A stretch of DNA of 64,000 nucleotides. Source: Roseobacter sp. GAI101 (GTDB taxonomy: Bacteria; Pseudomonadota; Alphaproteobacteria; Rhodobacterales; Rhodobacteraceae). The translations under genes were made by a program, and so were the position numbers. The notes under the pieces were generated by a model. The model saw only the letters and a program-made list of their open reading frames with translations. It ran no database searches and was not told the DNA's origin. Below are positions 51,996-60,780 of this stretch, piece by piece. Numbering within the stretch: the first letter of the stretch is position 1; every line of letters begins with the position of its first letter. Location of the stretch: NCBI RefSeq assembly GCF_000156335.1, contig NZ_DS999213.1, positions 3,340,111 to 3,404,110 of the forward strand. The letters run 5' to 3'.

Positions 51996-52885
51996 GACGT
52001 TTGCTCCATATTCGGCGCAAGATCTTTGCGCGCGGTGTCACGGTATTGCGAAGGGGTCATGCCCTTCACCTTGAGAAAATGCCGGTTGAAATTGGCAAGG
52101 TTCTTAAAGCCCGCCTCTTGCGAAATCATGGTGATCTGTTCGTCAGAGGCATAGAGCATGCCGCAGGCTTCGCCGATGCGGATCCGGTTCAGAAAGTCGA
52201 CAAAGCTATGCCCCGTCACGGTCTGGAAATTACGGCTGAAGGTCACTTCGGTCATTCCGGCGCGTTCGGCTGCTTGTCCGACCGAAAGCCCTTCGCTGAA
52301 ATTCTTGACGATGTAATCGACCACTTCGGCGATGCGCGCTTGCTTGCTGCCGCCTTCGGGCTGGATAAGTTTTGACGCGGACAGGGTCTTTTTCTCGGCG
52401 TGTTCATTCAGCCGGACAAGGCAACGGATAAAGGCCAGAATACGTTCGGCCCCCTTGTTGTCGCGGATCGCTTCCATGTGGCCGCGCGCAAAAGTCGGGT
52501 TGAAGCCTTCAAAGACGATGCCCGATTGCGCAAGTTGCAACAGTTGCAGGACCTGCGAAAATTCGGGAAACCCTTCGGCCAGCTTTTCGACGCTTTCATG
52601 GCTGAACTGTACCAGCATGTCGCGCACGGGGGCGGGTTCTGACCAGACCTTGTCCGTGATCCAGTTGTGCGGCAGGTTGGGGCCCGTCAGGAACAGATCG
52701 CCTGCTTTGAAATCACCGATATAGTCGCCGACAAAGGCCTTGCCCCGCGTCGCGGTGATCAGGTGCAGTTCGTACTCCTCATGGGCGTGCCAGCGGCACA
52801 GATCACTGGGCCAGCCATGTTCAAGGTAGCGGATAGACCGGGTGCTGCGGTCAACTTTTTCGATTTCAGGGGTAATTATGGACAT
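51992..52885 (-). CDS. AraC-family transcriptional regulator of the polyol operon
   Basis: A 297-residue regulator: an N-terminal cupin-like sugar-binding domain (WHAHEEYELHLITATRGKAFVGDY, LFLTGPNLPHNWI) and a C-terminal double HTH (SVGQAAERAGMTEVTFSRNF, ITMISQEAGFKNLANFNRHFLK). It sits inside the operon between smoS and mtlK, so it probably autoregulates and activates the same transcript in response to a hexitol. ATG 52885 follows an AGGTG site, four bases after smoS. Confidence 0.88.
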   Translation of the reverse strand: MSIITPEIEKVDRSTRSIRYLEHGWPSDLCRWHAHEEYELHLITATRGKAFVGDYIGDFKAGDLFLTGPNLPHNWITDKVWSEPAPVRDMLVQFSHESVEKLAEGFPEFSQVLQLLQLAQSGIVFEGFNPTFARGHMEAIRDNKGAERILAFIRCLVRLNEHAEKKTLSASKLIQPEGGSKQARIAEVVDYIVKNFSEGLSVGQAAERAGMTEVTFSRNFQTVTGHSFVDFLNRIRIGEACGMLYASDEQITMISQEAGFKNLANFNRHFLKVKGMTPSQYRDTARKDLAPNMEQTS

Positions 52886-52889
52886 CAGA

Positions 52890-53657
52890 TCACCTAAGCA
52901 CGTTGCCGCCATCGACGCCGATGGTCTGGGCGGTCATATAGGCAGACTGGTCAGAGGCAAGGAAGACAGCGGCCCGCGCCACGTCGTCGGGGGCACCCAT
53001 ATAGCCAAGCGGGACAGCCGCGCCGACCTCGCGCTTTTTCTGACCGGGCTCTTTGCCTTCGAACTTGGCAAACAGCGCATCGACGGTCTGCCACATTGGC
53101 GTGTCGATCACACCGGGGCTGATGGCATTGACCCTGATCTTATGCGGTGCCAGCGCCAGCGCGCTGGATTGCGTATAGCTGATCACTGCCGCTTTGGTGG
53201 CGCAATAATGGGCGACCAAGGCTTCGCCCCGGTGGCCCGCCTGGGACGCGAGGTTGATGATCGACCCGCGCTGGCCTTGGGCCACCATCGACTTTGCCGT
53301 CGCTTGCAGGATTGCGTAAAAGGCGCGGACGTTGACACCGAACAGGCGGTCCAACTGGGCTAGATCGCCCTCGTCGTCCAGAATGCTGCCCATCCCGAAA
53401 AGTGCCGCGTTGTTGAACAGGATGTCGGGTTTGATCTGCGTGATCCAATCGGTGCAAGCCGTCAGATCGGCACCATCCAGCAGGTCGAACCGTCTATACG
53501 TTGCAGGGCCGTCAAAGCTGTCTGCGATGTCGGTGGCATAGACTGTGGCCCCGAGGGCGGCAAGATGGGCAACGGCACTGGCCCCGATGCCACCGGACGC
53601 ACCGGTGACCAGACAAACCTTGCCGGTAAGGTCGGTTGGGGCGGCGTTTAGGGTCAT
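52890..53657 (-). CDS. smoS: Sorbitol dehydrogenase-like SDR
   Basis: A 255-residue short-chain dehydrogenase. TGASGGIG, NNAALFGMG, and the active-site YCATK are present; GEALVAHYCATKAAVIS and GAAVPLGYMG closely follow the known SmoS/PolS pattern of Rhodobacter. Converts sorbitol or galactitol to the ketose with NAD. It is translationally coupled to the smoG stop (ATGA). Confidence 0.86.
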   Translation of the reverse strand: MTLNAAPTDLTGKVCLVTGASGGIGASAVAHLAALGATVYATDIADSFDGPATYRRFDLLDGADLTACTDWITQIKPDILFNNAALFGMGSILDDEGDLAQLDRLFGVNVRAFYAILQATAKSMVAQGQRGSIINLASQAGHRGEALVAHYCATKAAVISYTQSSALALAPHKIRVNAISPGVIDTPMWQTVDALFAKFEGKEPGQKKREVGAAVPLGYMGAPDDVARAAVFLASDQSAYMTAQTIGVDGGNVLR

Positions 53658-54490
53658 TTTACAGCTCCGAAGGTGAGGCCTTGAACCAGTTGTTTCTGAC
53701 AGAACCAGCCGAGGATGATGATGGGAGCCACGGCAGCGGTCGATACGGCTGACAAACGGCCAAAGAACAGACCTTCGGGCGCGCGATTGCCTTCGATCAG
53801 CTTGGACAGGGTAGCGGCGTCAATGGTTGTCAGGCGCACGGTCCAATAGGCCTCGTTCCAGCAAAAGATAAAGGTCAGCAGCGCGGTCGATGCAATACCG
53901 CCCCAAGCCAGCGGGATCAGAATATCCTTGATTTCGCCCCATGTGCTGACCCCGTCCATCTTGCCTGCTTCGATGATTTCCTTGGGGATTTCCTTGAAAT
54001 AGGTAAAAAGCATCCAGATCACGATCGGCAGGTTGATCAGGCATAGCACAAGGATCACCAGAAACCGGGTATCGTACATGTCCAGAAAATTCTTGGTCAG
54101 AAAGGTCATCGGATACAGCACGGCAGCGGCTGGCAGCATCTTGGTCGACAACATCCAAAGCAGGACGTCTTTGGTATGGCGGCTGGGGTCGAAGGCCATT
54201 GCGTAAGCCGCCGGAACGCCCACAACCAGCGCGAAAAGCGTGGCGAATGTAGAGGTGATGACCGAATTGGTGGCAAAGCGCCAATAGTCATAATCCTTCG
54301 TCATGTTGACGTAGTTTTCTAGGGTTGGCGTGAAAAGGAACAGGTTCTCGGGCTTTACCGCATCGGCGTCGGTCTTGAAGCTGGTGAAAACCATCCAGAA
54401 AATCGGAAAGAAAAAGATAAGGGCGACGACCCAGGCCAGAACCGGCCAAAGAGCATTGCCAAATCTGGAGTGTTGCGTGACGGTTGCCAT
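53654..54490 (-). CDS. smoG: Polyol ABC transporter permease
   Basis: A 278-residue MalG-type permease with six helices. The EAA loop (EAGKMDGVSTWGEIKDILIPL) is intact. An in-frame extension upstream to 54772 lies in the smoF gene and is not used. ATG 54490 is 11 bp after smoF. Works with SmoF and SmoK. Confidence 0.9.
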   Translation of the reverse strand: MATVTQHSRFGNALWPVLAWVVALIFFFPIFWMVFTSFKTDADAVKPENLFLFTPTLENYVNMTKDYDYWRFATNSVITSTFATLFALVVGVPAAYAMAFDPSRHTKDVLLWMLSTKMLPAAAVLYPMTFLTKNFLDMYDTRFLVILVLCLINLPIVIWMLFTYFKEIPKEIIEAGKMDGVSTWGEIKDILIPLAWGGIASTALLTFIFCWNEAYWTVRLTTIDAATLSKLIEGNRAPEGLFFGRLSAVSTAAVAPIIILGWFCQKQLVQGLTFGAVK

Positions 54491-54501
54491 GATTTTGTCC
54501 C

Positions 54502-55443
54502 CTAATCCATCAAGCTCTTGCCAACCATGCGCAGCAGGAAGATCGCGACAATGTTGGCAAGGATTACGGCAAAGATGCCTGTGGCGCTTGCTGCGCCGAT
54601 GTTGTTCGACGTAAATTCGCCGATGAGATACGGAAGGTTCTTGTTCCCGTTGCCCCGGCTGACGATCTCGATTTCGGCATAAAGCGACAGGTGAAAGATC
54701 GACTGGATCATCACGACGATCGCGATGGGCCGGGCCAGGTGGGGCACGGTAAGATTGCGGAACTTCGACCATGCGTTCGCGCCGTCCAGCGTCGCCGCCT
54801 CTTTTTGTGATTCATCTTCGGACTGCAGGGATGTCATGAAAATGAGAACCGCAAAGGGCGTCCATTGCCACACCACCATCATGATCACGGCATAGGCCGA
54901 GGTCTGCGTGGCGCGGAAGGAAATCGGCTCGATCTCGGGCCACATGGAGAAGAAATTACCGATCACGGGGAAGGCCCGCAGCCCGTCGATGATGTGGTTC
55001 AGGCCCGCCACGGCCAACCCGTTCAGCCCCAGCACCGGATCGAGGATCATGTTGATCCACAGCACGGCGTTGACCGCAGGCATCACAAAAAAGGGAGAGA
55101 TCAGCAGGACGCGCACAATCCCGCGTCCGGGGAATGACCGATTGATCAGGACGGCAATGGCCAAGCCCAGAATGACGGTCAGGACCAGAATGCTGCCGAC
55201 GATCAGCAGGCTGTTCTGGATCGCGAACCAGAAATCCTTGGTCTTGAACAAGACGTATTCATAGTTTCCAAGCCCGCGCCAGTTACTCAGGCTGGGGGTC
55301 ATCCATTCGGGCCGGCGCGTGCTGTTCAGGACGTACCGGATGAAGGAAAAGTACAGCGTCATGCTGAGCGGCACCAACATCCACAGAAGCAACAGGACGA
55401 CGGCGGGCGTTTGCAGCAAACGGGGGAGCGATCTTTTGGACAT
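54502..55443 (-). CDS. smoF: Polyol ABC transporter permease
   Basis: A 313-residue MalF-type permease with about six helices and the EAA loop EAATLDGANAWSKFRNLTVP near 216-235. The periplasmic part is short. A 13-bp hairpin lies between its start and the smoE stop. Works with SmoG and SmoK. Confidence 0.9.
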   Translation of the reverse strand: MSKRSLPRLLQTPAVVLLLLWMLVPLSMTLYFSFIRYVLNSTRRPEWMTPSLSNWRGLGNYEYVLFKTKDFWFAIQNSLLIVGSILVLTVILGLAIAVLINRSFPGRGIVRVLLISPFFVMPAVNAVLWINMILDPVLGLNGLAVAGLNHIIDGLRAFPVIGNFFSMWPEIEPISFRATQTSAYAVIMMVVWQWTPFAVLIFMTSLQSEDESQKEAATLDGANAWSKFRNLTVPHLARPIAIVVMIQSIFHLSLYAEIEIVSRGNGNKNLPYLIGEFTSNNIGAASATGIFAVILANIVAIFLLRMVGKSLMD

Positions 55444-55550
55444 GGCTCTGATGACCCTTGCAAGGCGGTGATTTCAGGAAATGGTCTAGCGCCGGATGCG
55501 GGCGGACAATGGCCCACAAGATCCGTACGTTCGGGTGTCGGTGCCTGGAT

Positions 55551-55582
55551 GAAGGGCCCGGCAGGTGAATGCCGGGCCCTTC
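55551..55582 (-). terminator. Perfect 13-bp hairpin between smoE and smoF
   Basis: GAAGGGCCCGGCA (55551-55563) and TGCCGGGCCCTTC (55570-55582) are exact inverted repeats with a 6-nt loop, starting 18 bp after the smoE stop. No T-run follows on the minus strand. In other binding-protein operons such hairpins protect the binding-protein mRNA and limit expression of the permeases. Confidence 0.65.
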
Positions 55583-55599
55583 CAGCTCAGGTGTCGCGC

Positions 55600-56895
55600 T
55601 TAGTAGTAGCCAGCTTCGGACATGATGTTGTCTGCCGCGGATTGCGCCGCTGCCAGGGCCTCATCAACCGATTTCGCGCCCGAAAGGGCTGCCGCAATTT
55701 CTTGCGCCACAGCGGAACCCACCTCTGGGAATTCTGGGATCGCTGCGAATTGCACACCGACGTACGGCTTCATATCTGTGGCCTCGGGGGCCGCAGATTC
55801 GATGGCCGCCATTTCAGCTGCTGCAAAAGGTGCGGCGGCCTGAAATTCGGGGTAGGCATATGTCGACGCGCGTGTGCCCGTCGGGACGGAACCCCAGCCA
55901 AAATCGGGGTGGTTTGCCACGGCTTGAACATATGCCTTGGACGTTGCCCATTCGACAAAATCATGCGCGGCTTCGGAATGTGGCGATCCGGTCGGGACAG
56001 CCATGGCCCATGCCCAAAGCCAGTTTGCGCCTACAGCGTTGCCCGCGTTTGGCGACTGCGCATAGGCCACGCCGTCAACAGTCAGGAAGGACGCGGCGAT
56101 GGTCGCATCGATCCACATGCCGCACTTGCCTTCGTTGTACAGCGCGAGGATTTCGTTAAAGGAGTTCCCTTCGGAGCCGGGAGGGCCGAATTCACCCAGC
56201 AGATCGACGTAGAAGTTGATCGCTGCTTTCCATTCGTCGGATTCAAGCGTCGGACGCATGTCCTTGTCGAACCATGCCCCGCCAAAGGAGTTCACGACCG
56301 TTGTGACGAACGCCATGTTGTCGCCCCAGCCGGGTTTGCCGCGCAGACACACACCGTAAACGCCTGCATCGGGGTCATGGATCGCAGCCGCAGCCGCACG
56401 CACGTTATCCCAGGAATCATTGTCGGCGATTGTCACGCCAGCCGCGTCGGTCAGATCCTTGCGGTACATGACCATGGACGATTCACCATAGAAGGGCGCG
56501 GCATAAAGCGTACCCTCATGGGACAGGCCGTTGCGCATGGCGGGCAGCATGTCGTCGATGTCGTACTCTGGGCTGAATTCAAGCGGTTCAATCCAGCCTG
56601 CTGCGCCCCAGATCGGTGCCTCTTGCATGCCGATATTGATAATATCATATTGGCCGCCACCTGTCGCCGTATCTGAGGTCACCTGCTCGCGCAGTACGCC
56701 TTCTTCCAGCGATACCCAGTTCAGCTTGATTCCCGTGTCGGCCGTGTAGGCTTCGGCAACCGACTGCATGTTGATCATATGCCCGTTGTTCACAATGGCG
56801 ATGGTCAATTCTGTGGCGTGGCTGTCAGCCATCGCAAATGATGCACCGGTGACGCCAAGCGTCAGGCCGAGAGCCGTATTCCTTAAATATTTCAT
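55600..56895 (-). CDS. smoE: Polyol ABC transporter substrate-binding protein
   Basis: A 431-residue periplasmic extracellular solute-binding protein of the MalE-like group. Signal peptide (about 1-24, ending FAMA) is followed by TELTIAIVNNGHMINMQSVAE. Later motifs include YDIINIGMQE, a long hinge and GNAVGANWLWAWAMAVPTGSP. The GGGAGGAAAGTC leader gives a strong ribosome site before ATG 56895. First gene of the operon; the binding protein should be made in excess because of the following hairpin. Confidence 0.9.
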   Translation of the reverse strand: MKYLRNTALGLTLGVTGASFAMADSHATELTIAIVNNGHMINMQSVAEAYTADTGIKLNWVSLEEGVLREQVTSDTATGGGQYDIINIGMQEAPIWGAAGWIEPLEFSPEYDIDDMLPAMRNGLSHEGTLYAAPFYGESSMVMYRKDLTDAAGVTIADNDSWDNVRAAAAAIHDPDAGVYGVCLRGKPGWGDNMAFVTTVVNSFGGAWFDKDMRPTLESDEWKAAINFYVDLLGEFGPPGSEGNSFNEILALYNEGKCGMWIDATIAASFLTVDGVAYAQSPNAGNAVGANWLWAWAMAVPTGSPHSEAAHDFVEWATSKAYVQAVANHPDFGWGSVPTGTRASTYAYPEFQAAAPFAAAEMAAIESAAPEATDMKPYVGVQFAAIPEFPEVGSAVAQEIAAALSGAKSVDEALAAAQSAADNIMSEAGYY

Positions 56896-57073
56896 GACTT
56901 TCCTCCCAGAAATCACAGATTCGTTCGATCTGTCGACGCAGGTTGGGGGATTTCAGAAATTCGCGCAAATACAATACTGGCAATAATGCGTACGATTTCA
57001 TCAATTTGCACTGGGCGCTTAATCAGGCCTGATCCAAGGTGATGCAAATGCGATCTGACGGTCCAGCGCAGCC

Positions 57074-57092
57074 GCCCCCCGCAACGGGGGGC
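57074..57092 (-). terminator. Hairpin downstream of the gene at 57120
   Basis: GCCCCCCG (57074-57081) and CGGGGGGC (57085-57092) make an 8-bp all-GC stem with a CAA loop, 28 bp after the stop at 57120 on the minus strand. It separates that gene from the smo operon promoter region. No T-run follows, so confidence is moderate. Confidence 0.5.
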
Positions 57093-57119
57093 AGATCGGC
57101 TTAACCTGTCTATCTGTAT

Positions 57120-58169
57120 CTAATCAAAAGTCCCGGCGACACGGCCCAGCAACATGAACGCGCGGGCGGTGCGAGTGTCGGCAAGTGCGGAGATTTCCCC
57201 GTCAGAAGCTTCGGCTTCGAAGCCCGCAAAGGCGCGGTCGAAGCGACGCAGGAAATGATGCGCGACGTCGCGAAAAATCGGGTCCTGTTTCATGCGCGCA
57301 CTGGTCAATGCCAAGGACGATCGGTCACGGATGCCACCCAGAGGCGCAATCGTGCGGCCACGGGCCCCTTGGGCAAATTCACGCCAGACTTCGGGGCGGG
57401 CGCGGTCGGGGCGCAGGTCGTCCATATAGATCCCGTCCTGGCTTAGCAGGGTCAGCACATCTTGTGCGGCTTGCACCAGTTGCGCGGCATTGCGGTCCTT
57501 GAGCGCCTTGCGCAGGGCGGCAAAGCCAATCTCATCCTCGGCGGTTTCGGGGAAATTCAACGCGCGGATGAAATCGTCGTGGGACAGGGGCGGGGTCATG
57601 TCATCTGCCGGTGTGCCCAATGCCAGCGTAGGCTGGTCGTCCACAACGCGCGCAGTGCGTGCGGGCGCGGCAGACCGGGCGCTTGTTTCGCGGCGGGTCT
57701 GGAAGGTGGCAAGTGTGGTTTCGGTCTTGCGCGCGGCGGCGGCAATTTCATCCAGTTTGCGCGTGACAGAGGCATCGCTCTCGTAGCTTTGGCCTTGCTG
57801 TTGCGCGATATAGGCTTGGCGGATGGCGTCGATCGCCGCTTGCAGGCGGTTGCTTTCTTCGCGCATGACGCGGCTGGCGCGCGCGGCTGTGGCTGCGACC
57901 CAAATCATCGCGACGGGCATGAAGATCGCCAGCATCGTCATCAAAAAACGCAGACCCTGATCGCCCGCATCGGACGGCGGTGCAGACGGTTGCAGCAAGA
58001 AGAACACGGCAGAGGCCAGCAGCCAAAGCGCGCTGAGGGCAATCGCTATGATCTCGATGCTGGAAATCGCGCTGGAGTCCGGCCTTGAATAGACGCCGAA
58101 AGGCGTCGACCGCGCAGGGGTGCGCGCGCCTGTATTCCTGGATGGCTTTGGGTCAGGTGAATCGCTCAT
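57120..58169 (-). CDS. Conserved hypothetical membrane protein (349 aa)
   Basis: A 349-residue protein. A polar N-terminal 33 residues precede two helices (about 37-60 and 74-96). A charged, probably coiled segment (about 97-155, RVMREESNRLQAAIDAIRQA, RKLDEIAAAARKTETTLATF) follows, then a disordered stretch, and a C-terminal helical domain of about 150 residues (HDDFIRALNFPETAEDEIGF). I do not recognise the family, though it resembles proteins seen beside greA in Rhodobacterales. It is 15 bp after the greA stop and likely co-transcribed with it. Confidence 0.7.
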   Translation of the reverse strand: MSDSPDPKPSRNTGARTPARSTPFGVYSRPDSSAISSIEIIAIALSALWLLASAVFFLLQPSAPPSDAGDQGLRFLMTMLAIFMPVAMIWVAATAARASRVMREESNRLQAAIDAIRQAYIAQQQGQSYESDASVTRKLDEIAAAARKTETTLATFQTRRETSARSAAPARTARVVDDQPTLALGTPADDMTPPLSHDDFIRALNFPETAEDEIGFAALRKALKDRNAAQLVQAAQDVLTLLSQDGIYMDDLRPDRARPEVWREFAQGARGRTIAPLGGIRDRSSLALTSARMKQDPIFRDVAHHFLRRFDRAFAGFEAEASDGEISALADTRTARAFMLLGRVAGTFD

Positions 58170-58184
58170 GCCCTGTTTCCAAGC

Positions 58185-58655
58185 TTATGCGTAAATGATT
58201 TTGAGAACCTCATAAGACTTTACACCTCCGGGCGTCCGGACTTCGACGCTGTCGCCTTCATCCTTGCCGATCAGGGCGCGCGCAATGGGGGATTTGATGT
58301 TCAAAAGACCTTTTTCGATGTTGGCTTCGTATTCGCCGACAATCTGGTAGGTCTTTTCTTCATCCGTATCTTCGTCGACCAGGGTAACCTTGGCCCCGAA
58401 CTTGATCGCACCGGACATTTTCGCCGGATCAATGACATCTGCCAGCGAAATCGCGCCTTCCAGTTCCTTGACACGGCCCTCGATGAAGGACTGCTTTTCC
58501 TTGGCGGAATGGTATTCTGCGTTTTCAGACAGATCGCCATGTTCGCGGGCCTCGGCGATGGCGCGGATGATGGCGGGGCGCTCCACGGTTTTCAGGTGCT
58601 TCAGTTCGGTTTCCAAAGCAGAGTGACCGGCGCGGGTCATAGGGATTTTTTCCAA
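58185..58655 (-). CDS. greA: Transcription elongation factor GreA
   Basis: Rescues backtracked RNA polymerase by stimulating cleavage in the secondary channel. The protein is all-helical coiled coil then FKBP-like: [22 protein letters not shown], then [15 protein letters not shown] with the acidic DLSENAEY tip, and the C-terminal [23 protein letters not shown] call a TTG start at 58653-58655 to give MEKIPMT, the usual GreA N-terminus (156 residues); the ATG five codons in (58638-58640) is the alternative. Confidence 0.93.
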   Translation of the reverse strand: MEKIPMTRAGHSALETELKHLKTVERPAIIRAIAEAREHGDLSENAEYHSAKEKQSFIEGRVKELEGAISLADVIDPAKMSGAIKFGAKVTLVDEDTDEEKTYQIVGEYEANIEKGLLNIKSPIARALIGKDEGDSVEVRTPGGVKSYEVLKIIYA

Positions 58656-58984
58656 GGGGGCGTCCACGCAATGAGGGTCACAGCCCCGGACCCCGTCCGA
58701 AGATGCAACCGATTTGAATTGGTCCTTACCTGACCCAAACTGACGCGTGAATGCAAGAGGGGATAGCAACGGCATGCGTCAAACTCCGCCGGTTCCATCG
58801 TCGGGCTGGGCAGCCGTGTCTCGCGGAACTGCCGCGCGGCGTCGGTAACAATCTTGCCTTTGATGCCACCAAAAGCATCTAAACTGTCGCGCCCCTTCAT
58901 TTTAACGTGGTGTTGTGATTGCAAAGGAAGAAGCAGCAGTCTAGCTAATTCAAAACCTGTTTTCTGCCCGAAAAGGAGCCCCGA
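58656..58984. other. Divergent intergenic region between greA and ETF-QO
   Basis: About 330 bp that carry no convincing gene; a continuation of the greA frame toward 58775 looks like non-coding read-through. The right half holds the ETF-QO promoter listed separately and an AAAAGGAG ribosome site. The greA promoter should lie in the left half, but I see no clear -35/-10 there. Confidence 0.5.
58919..58947 (+). promoter_or_regulatory. Putative promoter of ETF-QO
   Basis: TTGCAA (58919-58924) and TAGCTA (58942-58947) are separated by 17 bp and lie about 40-65 bp before the ETF-QO ATG, a good housekeeping geometry. Confidence 0.45.
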
Positions 58985-60634
58985 ATGGCCGAAGTTGAAC
59001 GCGAAACAATGGAATATGACGTCGTTATCGTTGGGGCTGGTCCTGCGGGCCTGTCCGCCGCGATCCGGTTGAAGCAGCTTGATGCCGATTGCAACGTGGT
59101 CGTGCTGGAAAAGGGCTCCGAAGTGGGCGCGCATATTCTGTCGGGCGCGGTGCTGGACCCGATCGGTCTGGATGCATTGATGCCCGACTGGAAGGAAAAA
59201 GGCGCGCCGATCAAGACCAAGGTCGAGGAAGACAACTTTTACATGCTGGGCGAGGCCGGTCAGCTGCGCGTGCCGAACTTTCCGATGCCGCCACTGATGA
59301 ACAACCACGGCAACTACATCGTGTCGATGGCAAACGTGTGTCGTTGGATGGCCGAGCAGGCCGAAGAACTGGGCGTCGAAATTTTCCCCGGCATGTCATG
59401 TTCCGAACTGGTCTACGGCGAGACAGGAGAGATCAAAGGCGTCGTCGCCGGTGAATTCGGGATCAACCCCGATGGCACCAAGGGCGACAGCTATGAGCCG
59501 GGCATGGAATTGCACGGTAAATACGTGTTCCTGTCCGAAGGTGTGCGCGGCAGCCTGTCAAAGCAGGTGATCGCGAAATACGATCTGGACGCTGGCAAGG
59601 AACCGCAGAAATACGGGCTTGGCATGAAAGAGATCTGGGAAATCGATCCCGCCAAGCACAAGGAAGGCACAGTGACCCACACGATGGGCTGGCCTTTGAA
59701 CAAGAACGCCGGTGGCGGCTCCTTCATCTACCACATTGAAAACAATCAGGTCTATGTCGGCTTTGTCGTGCACTTGGGCTATAAAAACCCGCATGTGTTC
59801 CCTTACATGGAATTCCAGCGCTTCAAACATCACCCGATGGTCGCCGAGCTGCTGAAAGGCGGCAAGCGCGTGGCCTATGGCGCGCGCGCAATCACCGAAG
59901 GTGGCTATCAGTCGATGCCCAAGATGGTTGCGCCCGGCGTTGCCCTGCTGGGCTGTTCGGTGGGCATGGTCAACGTGCCGCGCATCAAGGGCAACCACAA
60001 TGCCATGCTGTCGGGCAAAGCAGCGGCAGAAGCCGCGTTCGACGCGATCCAGGCAGGCCGTTCCGGTGACGAACTGACCGCCTATGAAGAAGACGTCCGC
60101 AGCGGCGAGATCGGCAAAGACCTGAAGAAGGTGCGCAACGTCAAACCGCTGTGGAGCAAATACGGCCTGATGACATCGCTTGCCGTGGGTGGGTTCGACA
60201 TGTGGACCAACACATTCGGCTTTTCGCTGCTGGGCACATTGGGTCACGGCAAATCCGACGCCGAAGCGACGGAGAAAGCCAGCATGCACAAAAAGATCGA
60301 CTACCCCAAACCGGACGGCAAGCTGAGCTTTGACCGCCTGACCAACGTCGCGTTTTCGTTCACGAACCATGATGAAAACCAGCCTGCGCATCTGACGCTG
60401 AAAGATCCGTCCGTGCCGGTCAATGTGAACCTCAAGGAGTACGCTGGCCCGTCGGCACGGTATTGCCCCGCCGGCGTCTATGAATTCGTCGAGGAAGAAG
60501 GCAAAGATCCGCGCTTTGTAATCAACTTCCAGAACTGCGTGCATTGCAAAACCTGCGACATCAAGGATCCGTCGCAAAACATCGTCTGGACCACGCCGCA
60601 GGGCGGGGACGGGCCGAACTACCCGAACATGTAG
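58985..60634 (+). CDS. Electron transfer flavoprotein-ubiquinone oxidoreductase
   Basis: Passes electrons from ETF to ubiquinone at the membrane. The 549-residue protein has the N-terminal FAD motif VIVGAGPAGLSAAIRL, GSEVGAHILSGAVLDP, a central ubiquinone-binding region with GWPLNKNAGGGSFIYH, and a C-terminal ferredoxin-like part with CPAGVYEF and NCVHCKTCDIKDPSQNIVW that binds a 4Fe-4S cluster. A strong AAGGAG precedes the ATG. It stands alone, with a terminator after it; etfAB are not in the window. Confidence 0.96.
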   Translation: MAEVERETMEYDVVIVGAGPAGLSAAIRLKQLDADCNVVVLEKGSEVGAHILSGAVLDPIGLDALMPDWKEKGAPIKTKVEEDNFYMLGEAGQLRVPNFPMPPLMNNHGNYIVSMANVCRWMAEQAEELGVEIFPGMSCSELVYGETGEIKGVVAGEFGINPDGTKGDSYEPGMELHGKYVFLSEGVRGSLSKQVIAKYDLDAGKEPQKYGLGMKEIWEIDPAKHKEGTVTHTMGWPLNKNAGGGSFIYHIENNQVYVGFVVHLGYKNPHVFPYMEFQRFKHHPMVAELLKGGKRVAYGARAITEGGYQSMPKMVAPGVALLGCSVGMVNVPRIKGNHNAMLSGKAAAEAAFDAIQAGRSGDELTAYEEDVRSGEIGKDLKKVRNVKPLWSKYGLMTSLAVGGFDMWTNTFGFSLLGTLGHGKSDAEATEKASMHKKIDYPKPDGKLSFDRLTNVAFSFTNHDENQPAHLTLKDPSVPVNVNLKEYAGPSARYCPAGVYEFVEEEGKDPRFVINFQNCVHCKTCDIKDPSQNIVWTTPQGGDGPNYPNM

Positions 60635-60658
60635 GCCCGTTTGCGGATTCCACTTTCA

Positions 60659-60684
60659 AAAGGCGCGCTGCGGTGCGCCTTTTT
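60659..60684 (+). terminator. Intrinsic terminator after ETF-QO
   Basis: AAAGGCGCGC (60659-60668) pairs with GTGCGCCTTT (60673-60682), including one G-T pair, around a TGCG tetraloop, followed by TT and C. It lies 25 bp after the stop codon. Confidence 0.75.
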
Positions 60685-60780
60685 CCATTTTTGCCTGCTG
60701 AATATTGCTTAGTTCGGGGGCTGTGTGGTGCGCGGGATTGCGCTTGGGGGGGAACCTGATAGCGTGACTGGCAAAACGAA

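Noticed and set aside
55411..56676. Long plus-strand ORF of 421 codons antisense to smoE
   Set aside because: It has no start region, no family resemblance and a composition typical of an antisense shadow of a strong gene on the minus strand.
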